The position numbers and the translations under genes were made by a program. Shown in pieces: positions 40,597-50,010 of a DNA stretch of 64,000 nucleotides; position 1 is the stretch's first letter; every line of letters begins with the position of its first letter. The stretch is taken from positions 17,417-81,416 of IMG/VR virus record IMGVR_UViG_3300021378_000014; one strand, given 5' to 3'. The notes under the pieces are model-generated. The model saw only the letters and a program-made list of their open reading frames with translations. It was not told the origin of the DNA and ran no database searches. The stretch comes from a virus.

Positions 40597-41657
40597 TGAC
40601 TATACAAGAAATGCACATCGACTTTCAGTTAAAACTGCAAGAAGTGTATGCTTATACTTTTGGTGATTTTACTAAAGAAGAAATTGATTGGGTATTAAAT
40701 GAACATATGTTTAAGTTTATTGAGTATCGTTCTGATCCTAAAAGTAATAGAAAACAAGAAGGATTTGAAAGTACTCAAAAACGTTATGACGATATTGAAA
40801 GTTTAATAACTACAACCTCTCTCCCAGTAATAGAGAATGTGGGGTATGTAAGTGCATTTCTTCCTAGTAATTATTTTAAACTAGTTAGTGAAAGACCTGT
40901 AGTGTCTTGTTCTCCTAAAGTTATTGTAGAACAATCATTATCAAGTTTAGGAATTAATTTAATTAATTCAACTCAAACATCTGTAGCTACTTATCAACTT
41001 ACAATTAGTACTAATGGTGATAGTTTTTTATTGTTTGATAAAGCCGATTATACAACAAAAGTTTTAGGACAAAGTGAAATTCCTTTTTTAACGGCTTTAG
41101 TTATAAATAAACTAAGTAGTTATAAACCAGGTCAGCTTATAGCTGCTTGGGAATCTATTGGGGATTTTCACACCCCTAATAAAACTGCTGTTGTTGGTTA
41201 TTATGATAATATAACTATCACCATTACTAGTACTAATAGTACTGGTAATACGTTTACGACAACCTTTACTTTTTCAGCTACTACTATTAATAAAGCACAA
41301 GTTGCTAATGATAGTAAAGAGGTTGATGCAAGGTTACTTAATCATGAGTTTCTTCATCGTCTATTAGGTAATTATTTTAGTAGAACTAGACCTGATTCGC
41401 CAGTGTGTGTAATAGAAGATGGTATAATTAAGGTTTACTATTCAAATTTTAGCGTTAGTAGTGTTAATATAACTTATGTTAAATCTCCTAGATTAATGAG
41501 TAATTCTTTAAGTATAGATTGCGAATTAGGAAGTAGAACTGGTCAACGTTACAATATTTGTAGACAGATTGTAGATGCTGCTGTAGCGAGTGTTGCTGGT
41601 AGAATTTCTGCTGGTAACACTCCTATTTTAACTGAAAATTTTTTAATAACTGAATAA
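40596..41657 (+). CDS. Virion protein, likely head-tail connector component, 353 aa
   Basis: The N-terminal helices (FQLKLQEVYAYTFGDFTKEEIDWVLNEHMFKFIEYR) are followed by beta-rich regions (YVSAFLPSNYFKLVSERPVV). A C-terminal part resembles head-tail joining proteins (INCELGSRTGQRYNICRQIVDAAVASVAG-like). The start overlaps the previous stop by one base. The role is by position and overall shape only. Copy 12 of the dispersed hairpin encodes SLPVIEN at ~73-79. Confidence 0.5.
   Translation: MTIQEMHIDFQLKLQEVYAYTFGDFTKEEIDWVLNEHMFKFIEYRSDPKSNRKQEGFESTQKRYDDIESLITTTSLPVIENVGYVSAFLPSNYFKLVSERPVVSCSPKVIVEQSLSSLGINLINSTQTSVATYQLTISTNGDSFLLFDKADYTTKVLGQSEIPFLTALVINKLSSYKPGQLIAAWESIGDFHTPNKTAVVGYYDNITITITSTNSTGNTFTTTFTFSATTINKAQVANDSKEVDARLLNHEFLHRLLGNYFSRTRPDSPVCVIEDGIIKVYYSNFSVSSVNITYVKSPRLMSNSLSIDCELGSRTGQRYNICRQIVDAAVASVAGRISAGNTPILTENFLITE
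40818..40835 (+). repeat. Dispersed hairpin motif, copy 12
   Basis: TCTCT-CCCAGTAAT-AGAGA, a 5 bp stem, in the connector-like gene, read as LPVIEN. The same core in the same reading as copy 1. Confidence 0.85.
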
Positions 41658-41668
41658 ACATATAATAT

Positions 41669-42661
41669 ATGTATCCTGTTGAATTGTTTGTAGCACGTGA
41701 TGTACTTTACGGAGCTAAGCAAGGAGGTGGTACTATTGCAAATTTAGGTGAAATTGATGATCTCGTCGTTGGCGGTATTGCTCTTTTTGCTGATAATGGT
41801 AGTATCATTTTAGCAGCTACTACAGCTGCAAGTCTTAAAAATGTTAGTCAATTTCGTATTGCGATTAACGACGGTAACGGTGTTCGTTTAAGTGCGCCTA
41901 TTGATCGTGAAGCGTATAACGCTACTAAGCAAGGTTACGTTGCTGCTGTAAAACAAGTAGTAGTTGTAGGAGAAAGTTCTACCACCAACGGTGATATGAA
42001 CTACCCTACCACTTTGGTACCTGGTACAGTTGCTGAACTAGTTATCACTGATACTACAACTGCTGATTATCGTGTTAATTTGACTAAACGATATTACGCT
42101 GAAGTTACTGCTGCTAGTACAGCAGCTACGTTGAATGCCGCTTTAATTGCAGCTATTAACGCAGATCCAACTTCAATTGTAGTAGCTAGTGCTCAAGGTA
42201 CTGTGGGTATTATCTTAACAGCTAAGTTGTTTGCAACTACGTTTGTTGTGGGTGTTACTGAAATTATCGAATCTGCTACTATTTGGAAAGATGGAACTAA
42301 CGGTTCTGTTATTTTCAATCCTGGTCGTGGTAATGTTTCTCAGCTACTTGAACTTCAAACTGAAAGTGATATTCTTTTAGGTAAATCTAATTTTGCTGGT
42401 CAACAACAATATTGGTGGAGTCGTCAAGATGAAGTTGCTGCAAGTGGTATTACTGGATTTGAAATGTTTATTTTCCAAGATGCTAGCGAGGCTCGTAAAG
42501 CAGGTAAAGTAATGAATGTAGCTACGAAAGATACAGTTCTTGCTTATCCTACGGGAACCACTGCAACTACTGGTATTGAAGATGTTTTAACTGGTATTCT
42601 TGCTGTTGTACTGAAAGGAGCCGAATCTAGTTCTGGTTCTTCTACTGATTCTAATAATTAA
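41669..42661 (+). CDS. Abundant virion protein, 330 aa
   Basis: A beta-rich, Ala/Thr/Val/Gly-rich protein (LFVARDVLYGAKQGGGTIANLGE...). The C-terminal part ends with a low-complexity Ser/Thr tail (ESSSGSSTDSNN). Codon bias towards GGT, CGT and GTT resembles that of the capsid gene, so it is probably an abundant shell or decoration component. A 42 nt part (42088-42129) is duplicated in an early gene at 26777. The exact role in the virion is not readable from sequence. Confidence 0.6.
   Translation: MYPVELFVARDVLYGAKQGGGTIANLGEIDDLVVGGIALFADNGSIILAATTAASLKNVSQFRIAINDGNGVRLSAPIDREAYNATKQGYVAAVKQVVVVGESSTTNGDMNYPTTLVPGTVAELVITDTTTADYRVNLTKRYYAEVTAASTAATLNAALIAAINADPTSIVVASAQGTVGIILTAKLFATTFVVGVTEIIESATIWKDGTNGSVIFNPGRGNVSQLLELQTESDILLGKSNFAGQQQYWWSRQDEVAASGITGFEMFIFQDASEARKAGKVMNVATKDTVLAYPTGTTATTGIEDVLTGILAVVLKGAESSSGSSTDSNN
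42088..42129 (+). repeat. 42 nt exact repeat, virion-gene copy
   Basis: Identical to the minus strand of 26777-26818. Here the stretch is read in frame as YYAEVTAASTAAT, in keeping with the surrounding protein, so this copy is the likely donor. Confidence 0.9.
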
Positions 42662-42682
42662 TAATCTTATAACCTCATTAAT

Positions 42683-44269
42683 ATGAAATATCGTTTCAAA
42701 ATATATGAGGTTAGTAAAGACGGGGGGACTGGCCTAGTATGTGGACAGGCCCCCTTTCTTATTACTAATTTCTCAACATTAACTATAGCACTAGCTGTTA
42801 ATGGTACTGAAATACATAATGGTGTATTTGCAGTAGGAGGTGCAAATCCTTCTGTAGTTGTTACAACTACTATAGTTGGGAGTATTACAGTTACTTTAAC
42901 TGTTCAAGATACTGGTCAATTATTAATAGAAATTCCATCTACTCAATACGATTTACCTAATAATCTTTATATTAAAGTTGCTAAAGTTGGAGGTAGTGCT
43001 AATACGTACGAAAACAATTTAATTGTATACGGATATGATTTAGGTAATGATGCAACAGTAACAAATGATTTAGGTTTACCTGTTACTAATAATCCAGATA
43101 TGGATATTGTACTTGTAGACGAAACAGCAACTGATACATTTACTAAATTTGTAGGTTATAATATACCATTAACAAGTAATGTAGCTTTAGTAGAACTTGC
43201 AAGTGGTGATGGGCTTACTACTTATCATAAAGCATTAACAGCAGAAGTTGTCGGTACTGGTTTAGTTACAACTGCAAGTATTCAAAATTTAGATTATTAT
43301 TCTAAAAGCTATCGTGCTGATAGTAATGTCAGTTGTGTTTCTAACAATTTACCATTACGTTTGTGGAATTATTGTCCTCATATTAATATGAGCATTATTA
43401 ATGGTAGATATGATGAAGTGATGGTTCTTTCTAGAGTAACTGGGCCTGCTTTACGCACTTCTTTAGATTTTATGGATATAGCACGACTTAGTATTGATGA
43501 TGTAGTTACAGTTCCTTTTATCTCTCCACGTATTGTTTACACATTACGTAATAGATTAGGAGAAGTTGTAACTGCTACTACGTTTGCTTTAAACTTTAGT
43601 ACAATTTTTACAGCTGGTTCTGATAATACATTTTACGATTGGTTGTTACCTACTCTTGATATTACTCAGAATTATACAATAACAGCTGAAATTATTAGTG
43701 ATTGTCAATTCAATTGTGTTTCTACTCTTACAATTCCTTTTTGTTATACTGAAGATATTACTCACGTAGAGTGTAATAGTTACGTACTTACAAACAATAT
43801 TCCAGTAACGGTTACAGTTAGTATAAACAAATGGAATGGTACAACGTTTGTTGAAGATGCAAATTATATTTTAGTAGCAGATAGTAGTAGAGCTATTGAA
43901 TTAACTGATGGTGTTTATCAAATTAGATTTACACGAGGTGAAGAATTTTACAATAGAATAGTATTAGCTGATTGTGGTATTCGTACCTGCATCATGACTC
44001 TTATTCAAGATTTTGTATGTAAAGTTGCTACTATTGATTGTGATTGTGAAAGCACTTGCTCTTGTACTAATGTTCAATATGTAAATGATAAAGATCTGTT
44101 TGATGTTAATATGATTAATATTCAGTATATTCAATATTTGAATTTAGTTAATCATCTTCTTAATCTTAATCCTATCTTTACTACACTTAATAACGAAACT
44201 GAAGCTGCTATTATTCAAATTGATAAACTAATACAAGCTTTTAGCGTGTATTGTGAAACTTGTAAATAA
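42683..44269 (+). CDS. Large beta-rich virion protein, 528 aa
   Basis: An N-terminal domain of repeated beta strands (KYRFKIYEVSKDGGTGLVCGQAPFLI...), a middle part with Ig-like features (VLTNNIPVTVTVSINKWNG), a Cys-rich patch (DCDCESTCSCTN at ~455-470) and a helical C-terminus ending CETCK. The many Cys are unusual for a phage tail protein and may bind metal. I infer a tail appendage or collar protein. The gene has a GC-rich hairpin (42722-42760) near its 5' end. It overlaps the next start by one base. Confidence 0.55.
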   Translation: MKYRFKIYEVSKDGGTGLVCGQAPFLITNFSTLTIALAVNGTEIHNGVFAVGGANPSVVVTTTIVGSITVTLTVQDTGQLLIEIPSTQYDLPNNLYIKVAKVGGSANTYENNLIVYGYDLGNDATVTNDLGLPVTNNPDMDIVLVDETATDTFTKFVGYNIPLTSNVALVELASGDGLTTYHKALTAEVVGTGLVTTASIQNLDYYSKSYRADSNVSCVSNNLPLRLWNYCPHINMSIINGRYDEVMVLSRVTGPALRTSLDFMDIARLSIDDVVTVPFISPRIVYTLRNRLGEVVTATTFALNFSTIFTAGSDNTFYDWLLPTLDITQNYTITAEIISDCQFNCVSTLTIPFCYTEDITHVECNSYVLTNNIPVTVTVSINKWNGTTFVEDANYILVADSSRAIELTDGVYQIRFTRGEEFYNRIVLADCGIRTCIMTLIQDFVCKVATIDCDCESTCSCTNVQYVNDKDLFDVNMINIQYIQYLNLVNHLLNLNPIFTTLNNETEAAIIQIDKLIQAFSVYCETCK

Positions 44270-44631
44270 TGATAATAGGAGAAGTAGCTACTGCTAATAT
44301 CGCTTTAAACACGATTTTTGTTAAATACAAGAGTCGTGTTTTTGCTATGTTAGCTAAAGTAGAAAAAGAACTTTGTGAAGTAGGAAAAACTAAAGCTCAT
44401 GTAGATATAGCTATTTATAATTCTGCTTTAGTTTATCTTACTTTAATATATACAGATGTTAATACTAATACACTAAGTGTTCGAGATACTACTTATTTCC
44501 AGTGTAAGTACAACTGGACTGCGATGGTAGCTTGGTATAAGTGTTTAGGTATTAACATAGAAGAAATGGCTAATTTAATTAATTTATTTACAAAACAAAG
44601 TGGTATTGAATATACTGAACTTTGCGCATAA
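44269..44631 (+). CDS. Hypothetical helical protein, 120 aa
   Basis: Mostly helical (AMLAKVEKELCEVGKTKAHVDIAIYNSALVYL) with no membrane segment. Its start overlaps the stop of the 528 aa gene (TAATG), suggesting stoichiometric expression and maybe an assembly partner or chaperone. No family is recognised. Confidence 0.55.
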   Translation: MIIGEVATANIALNTIFVKYKSRVFAMLAKVEKELCEVGKTKAHVDIAIYNSALVYLTLIYTDVNTNTLSVRDTTYFQCKYNWTAMVAWYKCLGINIEEMANLINLFTKQSGIEYTELCA

Positions 44632-44640
44632 TCTAAACCT

Positions 44641-45777
44641 ATGTCTAATTTTGGAACAACTAGCTTTACTGTAACTCCTGCAACAGGTTCTTGTAGAGAA
44701 GCTCTTATTGCGCAAATTACAGATGCTTTAGGAGGAGAAATTACAAATGAAAGCTTACATAACATTCTTATCAGTTTAATTGAATGTTTAAATAATACAA
44801 GCACCGGAACTGGTGATAGTGATGGAGTAATTACAGGAATTACAATTTCAGGTAATCTTGTAACAGTAACTCGGAGTGCTGGCTTAGGTACAATTACAGC
44901 AGCTGTTGATATCAGTGGTAATAGTACAATTGTAACAATCAATGGTAATGTTACTGCTTTAGATACTCGTATAACTACAAATGAAGGAGATATAGCAGCT
45001 ATTACTGCTGCTCTTACACCGTTACTTGATAGCGTCGTCGTAGATCCCTCTCTACTGGGAAATGGTACTGTTGGTAATGAACTTAGTGTTAAACTAGGAG
45101 CAGAAGCTGATAATATTGTTGTACGCGGTGCAAATGGTGGATTATATGTACCGCCTCCTGGTTTATCTGTTAATGTTGTAGAATATCTAGCAGATAATCT
45201 AGCTCGTTTAGCTCTTGTATCTCCACTTCAAGAAGTTATTTATACTGTACTTGATAGTGATGGTAATGGATTACGAGAATCTTATACTTGGAATGGTACA
45301 GATTGGATTTTACTACGTGGGCCTGTTGTAAGTGCTCCTGGTAATATGTTAATTTATACTGATGGTAATATGCTTACTAAAGCAGACGGACTTGGTATTA
45401 ATTATGTATTAGCCGGCAATGTGGCTACTGTTATTATTCCTAATGGCGTAATGCCTGATCGTATTCGTATTAATGAAAGCTACGCTAGTATTGGCAATAG
45501 TGAAACGTTTTATGTAAAGATTGTTGATAATGGCGGAGTTGTTAATGAAAGTCTTGCTACATTTTATCCTTTTGATGCTACAGTAATAGAGCGTGATTTA
45601 CTGAGTGGAACTTTACCAGATAATAGTGGTTCTACATTTAGATACGAATCTGGTAATGTAGCTCTTAATAGTAGAGCTAGTAAGGATATTGTTGAAATTA
45701 ATACTATTAGTAATTATATTTTGTACCGATTTACGAATTTAGGTACAGATACAAAATGGTCTATTTTGCTCACCTAA
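44641..45777 (+). CDS. Tail fibre-like protein, 378 aa
   Basis: Residues ~1-60 are globular, then a beta-rich stalk of repeated ITISGNLVTVTRSAG-like strands and VTALDTRITTNEGDIAAITAAL, a coiled-coil trimerisation pattern. A C-terminal beta domain ends TNLGTDTKWSILLT. The domain order is typical of Bacteroidota phage fibre/appendage proteins. It heads the fibre cluster. A degenerate copy of the dispersed hairpin lies at 45047-45063. Confidence 0.65.
   Translation: MSNFGTTSFTVTPATGSCREALIAQITDALGGEITNESLHNILISLIECLNNTSTGTGDSDGVITGITISGNLVTVTRSAGLGTITAAVDISGNSTIVTINGNVTALDTRITTNEGDIAAITAALTPLLDSVVVDPSLLGNGTVGNELSVKLGAEADNIVVRGANGGLYVPPPGLSVNVVEYLADNLARLALVSPLQEVIYTVLDSDGNGLRESYTWNGTDWILLRGPVVSAPGNMLIYTDGNMLTKADGLGINYVLAGNVATVIIPNGVMPDRIRINESYASIGNSETFYVKIVDNGGVVNESLATFYPFDATVIERDLLSGTLPDNSGSTFRYESGNVALNSRASKDIVEINTISNYILYRFTNLGTDTKWSILLT
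45047..45063 (-). repeat. Dispersed hairpin motif, copy 13 (degenerate)
   Basis: TTTCCCAGTAGAGAGGG on the minus strand. It matches the core for eight bases, then diverges. It is read on the plus strand as PSLLGN. Confidence 0.45.
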
Positions 45778-45817
45778 GCCGTTTACAGCGGATTTGCTAA
45801 CACTTAAAAATTATACT

Positions 45818-47062
45818 ATGTTACGATATTGCTTGCTCTTTTTTATGGCTTTATATGGGCTACAAACAAGCGCACAAACAACAACGATTGAAACTTTTAA
45901 TGGTTATGGTATTATTGGATTACTTGATAGTACAACTGTTAATGGTGGAGATTATACTGTTACTATTCCTTTTCGAAATGATAGTGGTAAATATTCAGCA
46001 GATTCTGTTTCTGTTGGAGATTTTATATGGGATACTAAATGTGATCGTTATATGATTGTTCATATTAATGATACATCTCCTTTTTTAGAAGCAGAAGTTA
46101 CTATACAAAATAGTAACGGATCGCCACCGGCCGTTGGTGGTGGAAATGCTTTGATTTATCGACCTACTCCTAACTATGGCTATATGCCTAGTTTAAGTAA
46201 ACTTAATAATACGCTACGAGATTGTATTGATAATTATCGTATGAATGAATTAGATACTGATATTTACACAGCAAGTCAAAGTGGCGGCGGTGGTGTTGAT
46301 AGTTTTGATTTTAATAGACCGATACTTCGTTTACCTTTAGTTGGTACTACTGTTGGTGTACAAACTATTGAAGAATATTTTGAATGGCAGTTTTTTACGG
46401 CTCCTACACTAGCTTTAACGTTAGCTCCAACTACTACTGTTTATGAAGTAGGAGATACAGCAACTATTAATTTAATTACTAATGTTATTAATCCAGCCTC
46501 TGCTGTTCTTACGCTTGGGGTGTTACTTAAAACTGTTGGAGGTACAGTAGATACAATTACTAATATTGGAACAACAGCTGGCAATGTTACCAGTATTTTT
46601 TATGAACCTACTCAAGATAGTTTAAGCAATTTTAAACGAAGTACTTATAGCTTTCAAAGTAAACAAACATATAACGGAGCTGAAGAATCTGGAGTTGTAA
46701 ATAGTAATACACGAAGCATATCAGCTGTTTATCCAGTTTTATACGGAGTAAGTGCAACAGATTTAATAGTTGGCGGAGATGCTTATGCAACATTAACTAA
46801 ATTAGTACAAACTGAAGGGAATAAATCAGTAGTTATGAATGGTAGTGGATTTATTTATTATGCAGTTCCAAGCACTTGGACTGATGTAAATTTATCTAGT
46901 ATTATTGATGCTAATGGCTTTAATGTTACTCCAAGTTTTACTAGTTCGACAATAGCAGTGACGAGTTCTAGTCTAGCAAATAACTGGACTATAAACTACA
47001 CAATATACAAATTAAATAACCTAACAACAATTAGTAATGGAACGTACACATTTAATCGTTAA
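45818..47062 (+). CDS. Secreted-type fibre/adhesin-like protein, 414 aa
   Basis: The start is ATG at 45818; an upstream TTG at 45794 is not needed. Residues 1-20 form a Sec signal peptide (YCLLFFMALYGLQTSAQ) with the AQ cleavage site common in Bacteroidota. The rest is beta-rich and Thr/Asn/Ser-rich with a Gly-rich hinge (SQSGGGGVD, ~150) and Ig-like strands. A leader on a structural fibre protein is not expected, because virion assembly is cytoplasmic. It may be a host-derived adhesin or a surface-exported protein. The gene ends 26 nt inside the next. Confidence 0.55.
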   Translation: MLRYCLLFFMALYGLQTSAQTTTIETFNGYGIIGLLDSTTVNGGDYTVTIPFRNDSGKYSADSVSVGDFIWDTKCDRYMIVHINDTSPFLEAEVTIQNSNGSPPAVGGGNALIYRPTPNYGYMPSLSKLNNTLRDCIDNYRMNELDTDIYTASQSGGGGVDSFDFNRPILRLPLVGTTVGVQTIEEYFEWQFFTAPTLALTLAPTTTVYEVGDTATINLITNVINPASAVLTLGVLLKTVGGTVDTITNIGTTAGNVTSIFYEPTQDSLSNFKRSTYSFQSKQTYNGAEESGVVNSNTRSISAVYPVLYGVSATDLIVGGDAYATLTKLVQTEGNKSVVMNGSGFIYYAVPSTWTDVNLSSIIDANGFNVTPSFTSSTIAVTSSSLANNWTINYTIYKLNNLTTISNGTYTFNR

Positions 47063-48818
47063 GATATTTTTATTACTGCTATTGCCAATAGTAGGGTTTG
47101 GACAAATAGAAATACAAACTAATTTTGAACCAGCTATTGCAGCTCCTTTAGATACACGACTTACTATTGCTACTCTTGCCGATACTTCAACTATTGTATT
47201 TCCTTATTTAGGATTAGTAACATGGGTTACTAATATTGCTCAAGAATGGCAATATTCTGGTAGTTGGAATCGTAAAGTTAGTAGTGGTATTGACAACAGA
47301 GTACCTGATATTCTTACAAGTTTAGGTGTAGTTGCTTATGCTGATAACATGGGCAGTTATCCTGGGACTATTGTGCCGGATGCAGGATCGGTGAAAGATA
47401 ATATTATTGCTTTGGAGGAAGCAGCACAAGCTGCTAGAGACAGTATAGCAGCACTTAGGGTAGATATTGGTGCTGGCGCGGCTGATGGTGTTGTTACTGG
47501 CGGCAGTGTATCGGGTACAAACTTGACACTTACTAGGTCTATCGGTGGGGATATTACTATCGCAGGATTACCAAGCGGAAACACTGTTGATAGTGTTGTT
47601 TTTGCTTATACCACATCTCAAATTAATGATGGGTTTGTTTCTTGGGACGACGGGGAAACGTTAGTAAATATAACTAAAAAAGATACAGTTATCGTCCATT
47701 TTAGTTTTAATGATAATTCAATAACAACGCTGTTTAATACTGCTTCAAATGACAGTATAGTAGTAAACTATAACGAAGGAAATGGTTGGGAAAAGATAGC
47801 TGAAAACCAAAACGTTACAAAAACATTTGGCACATTTTCGGAGAGGTTTTTATCGGTAAAAATGCCAAAGCAGGATTTAATCGCAGTTGACTTTTTAGGA
47901 GGTTTCAATTTTAATATTGCTGAGTTTTTGGTTTTTGAAAACATGACTGGTATTGATATACACGACAGAAATACAGTTACAGGGGATATAAATAATCTTC
48001 CTTCAAATATAGGCACATTAGATGTTAGAGGGAATAATACTTTATACGGCACTTTTACAGCGACTACAAATTTACCGACAGTGTTTTTTCGTATAACAGG
48101 AGCGAATACTGTAACTGGGGATATGGCAGATATTCCGTCGAGTGTGGTTTATTTCGGTTTAACAGGCGGAATAAATATAACTGGGGATATTGCAGATATG
48201 CCGCCAAACCTAGTGCATACTGATATAACAGGAACAAGTACATTTTCAGGAAACTTAGCAAACATACCACCTGGACTTACAGGTAACTTTACATTAGGAG
48301 GACAGAACACTATAACGGGGGATATTGCGAACATACCTGTTGGGGTAAGTGATGTAACTATATCAGGAAACAATACAGTTTCTGGTAATATTGGAGATAT
48401 TACAGCACCTTATACAAGATTGGTATTAACTGGGCAATCAGCACCAACCGGAACGTTAGCAGACATTAATAGTGTTTGTACTTACATCTATATAGATACC
48501 CCAAACGCAACGATAACAGGAGATATTGCAGATATTAACGCTGGTACCACTTTTCTATATGCCAGAGGTTTGTCAACAATAGAGGATTATTCTGCTAATC
48601 CTGGATGGCCTTCTGTTATGTCAGGTATTAATATTAGCTGTAACACTAATTTCACAACAACAGAACTAGATAACCTTTTAATTGACTTAGATGCCGCAAC
48701 GACTAGTTGGAACGGAGTATTGCTTGTAGCGGTAAATGGTGCGCAAACAAGGTCAGCAGCAAGCGATGCGGCAGTAACTTCATTACAATCTAAAGGCGTT
48801 ACGGTAACGCTTAACTAA
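47037..48818 (+). CDS. Fibre/receptor-binding-like protein with leucine-rich-type repeats, 593 aa
   Basis: A hydrophobic leader (LIVKIFLLLLLPIVGFGQ) is followed by ~190 residues of fibre-like sequence. Then about ten repeats of 22-24 residues with consensus NTITGDIADIPPNLTxxxITG, an LRR-like solenoid seen in Bacteroidota surface and phage proteins. The C-terminal segment ends LQSKGVTVTLN. The first ~105 codons use the codons of the phage, and from about 47345 usage shifts (more GGG, GCG, ACA, ATA), marking an exchanged module. It probably binds host surface structures. Confidence 0.6.
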   Translation: MERTHLIVKIFLLLLLPIVGFGQIEIQTNFEPAIAAPLDTRLTIATLADTSTIVFPYLGLVTWVTNIAQEWQYSGSWNRKVSSGIDNRVPDILTSLGVVAYADNMGSYPGTIVPDAGSVKDNIIALEEAAQAARDSIAALRVDIGAGAADGVVTGGSVSGTNLTLTRSIGGDITIAGLPSGNTVDSVVFAYTTSQINDGFVSWDDGETLVNITKKDTVIVHFSFNDNSITTLFNTASNDSIVVNYNEGNGWEKIAENQNVTKTFGTFSERFLSVKMPKQDLIAVDFLGGFNFNIAEFLVFENMTGIDIHDRNTVTGDINNLPSNIGTLDVRGNNTLYGTFTATTNLPTVFFRITGANTVTGDMADIPSSVVYFGLTGGINITGDIADMPPNLVHTDITGTSTFSGNLANIPPGLTGNFTLGGQNTITGDIANIPVGVSDVTISGNNTVSGNIGDITAPYTRLVLTGQSAPTGTLADINSVCTYIYIDTPNATITGDIADINAGTTFLYARGLSTIEDYSANPGWPSVMSGINISCNTNFTTTELDNLLIDLDAATTSWNGVLLVAVNGAQTRSAASDAAVTSLQSKGVTVTLN

Positions 48819-50000
48819 ATAAAACATATAAAATGAAAAATATAATTTTTGCAGTTATTGCAATTTTTACGGTGATGCTAGTCGCATTTAAAAGCGCAAG
48901 CGAAGCAAATGGAAAAGGTGTCATATCTGTTCAAACAGAACCGATACACGGAGATAACATAGAATGGGATGAAACTATGAAATTTTGGAAGTCCAGCAAT
49001 AGACTTGATTATAGAGTAGATACTACATACAACAATCTATTCGATAGTCTTTATTTGCTAGGAAGTCAATTAGCGGCAGTAGAAACTACTGCTAATAACG
49101 CCGAAACATCAGCTTTAGGTGCTTGGAAAATAGGAGGTAATACGGTAGGCGCATCATCTTACTTAGGTACAAACTCATCACAAAATTTAGTCATAGGGGC
49201 TAACAATGTCTCTAATTTAACACTTTTTCCTAATGCAAACGCAAACTTTACTGGTTTAGTAGAAGTTGCAAAAGTCGCAGCTAACACAACTGTAAATACT
49301 CTAACTCTGCGTAATAATGGTGGAGGCGGGACGGATGCTGCGAGCGTTCTTTTTCAAATCGGGAATGCGGCAGCAGGATCAGGCGTTAGGATTAAAGGAA
49401 CTAGGTCTACTGCTAGTTTTCTGTATGATTTTGTAGTAGAAATGTCTACTAGCTCAAGCGGGTCGCCTGTAGAGCGTTTACGATTAAAAAACAACGGTAG
49501 GTTAGAAATAGCAGGCTTGTCGGGCACGGGTGATAGAATATTAGCAGCTAACACAACGGGCGAATTAATTACAACAAAATCCCCTATAATAGAAACGATT
49601 TCAGGTTTGCAAGCGTCTGGGTTAACACCCGTAAATGGAATGATAATAAATGTATCTAGCAATAACGGGGTATTTAACGAAACGGGTTTTTGGTATTACG
49701 AGAACGCTAGTTGGAACAAATTAAATAGCAGGAAGATTGTAAATATTAATTTAGATTTTCCAAGCACAGCGGCTAATTTTTATTCGGATATAATAGTACC
49801 TTTTACGGGTGCAGCAAACGGTGACATAGTCCAAATATCAACCGAAAACAGCAATAGAAATACGGCTGGTTTTTACGATGCTTGGGTAAGTAGTGCAGAT
49901 AATGTTACGGTAAGATTTTACAACCCCACGGTGTCGGCAATAAATCCGTTAGGTGGAACTGTTAGGATTTCGATTCAAAAGTAAAGTAACCTCCTTACTT
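47345..50000 (+). other. Probable recently exchanged fibre module
   Basis: Between about 47345 and 50000 the codon and base choice changes relative to both flanks, no copies of the dispersed hairpin occur, and a remnant of an older fibre C-terminus with native codon usage remains directly downstream (50011-50115). The boundaries are approximate. Confidence 0.55.
48833..49984 (+). CDS. Fibre/appendage protein with hydrophobic leader, 383 aa
   Basis: Residues 1-22 are a hydrophobic leader (NIIFAVIAIFTVMLVAF). Then follows EPIHGDNIEWDETMKFW, a helical bit, and a stalk/beta region of the type found at the C-terminus of Bacteroidota prophage tail proteins (LTLRNNGGGGTDAASVLFQIGN...RLRLKNNGRLEIAGL). 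The last domain ends NVTVRFYNPTVSAINPLGGTVRISIQK-like, split here by wording only. It belongs to the exchanged module. The remnant at 50011 is related to its last strand. Confidence 0.6.
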   Translation: MKNIIFAVIAIFTVMLVAFKSASEANGKGVISVQTEPIHGDNIEWDETMKFWKSSNRLDYRVDTTYNNLFDSLYLLGSQLAAVETTANNAETSALGAWKIGGNTVGASSYLGTNSSQNLVIGANNVSNLTLFPNANANFTGLVEVAKVAANTTVNTLTLRNNGGGGTDAASVLFQIGNAAAGSGVRIKGTRSTASFLYDFVVEMSTSSSGSPVERLRLKNNGRLEIAGLSGTGDRILAANTTGELITTKSPIIETISGLQASGLTPVNGMIINVSSNNGVFNETGFWYYENASWNKLNSRKIVNINLDFPSTAANFYSDIIVPFTGAANGDIVQISTENSNRNTAGFYDAWVSSADNVTVRFYNPTVSAINPLGGTVRISIQK

Positions 50001-50010
50001 TTTAAGATGC

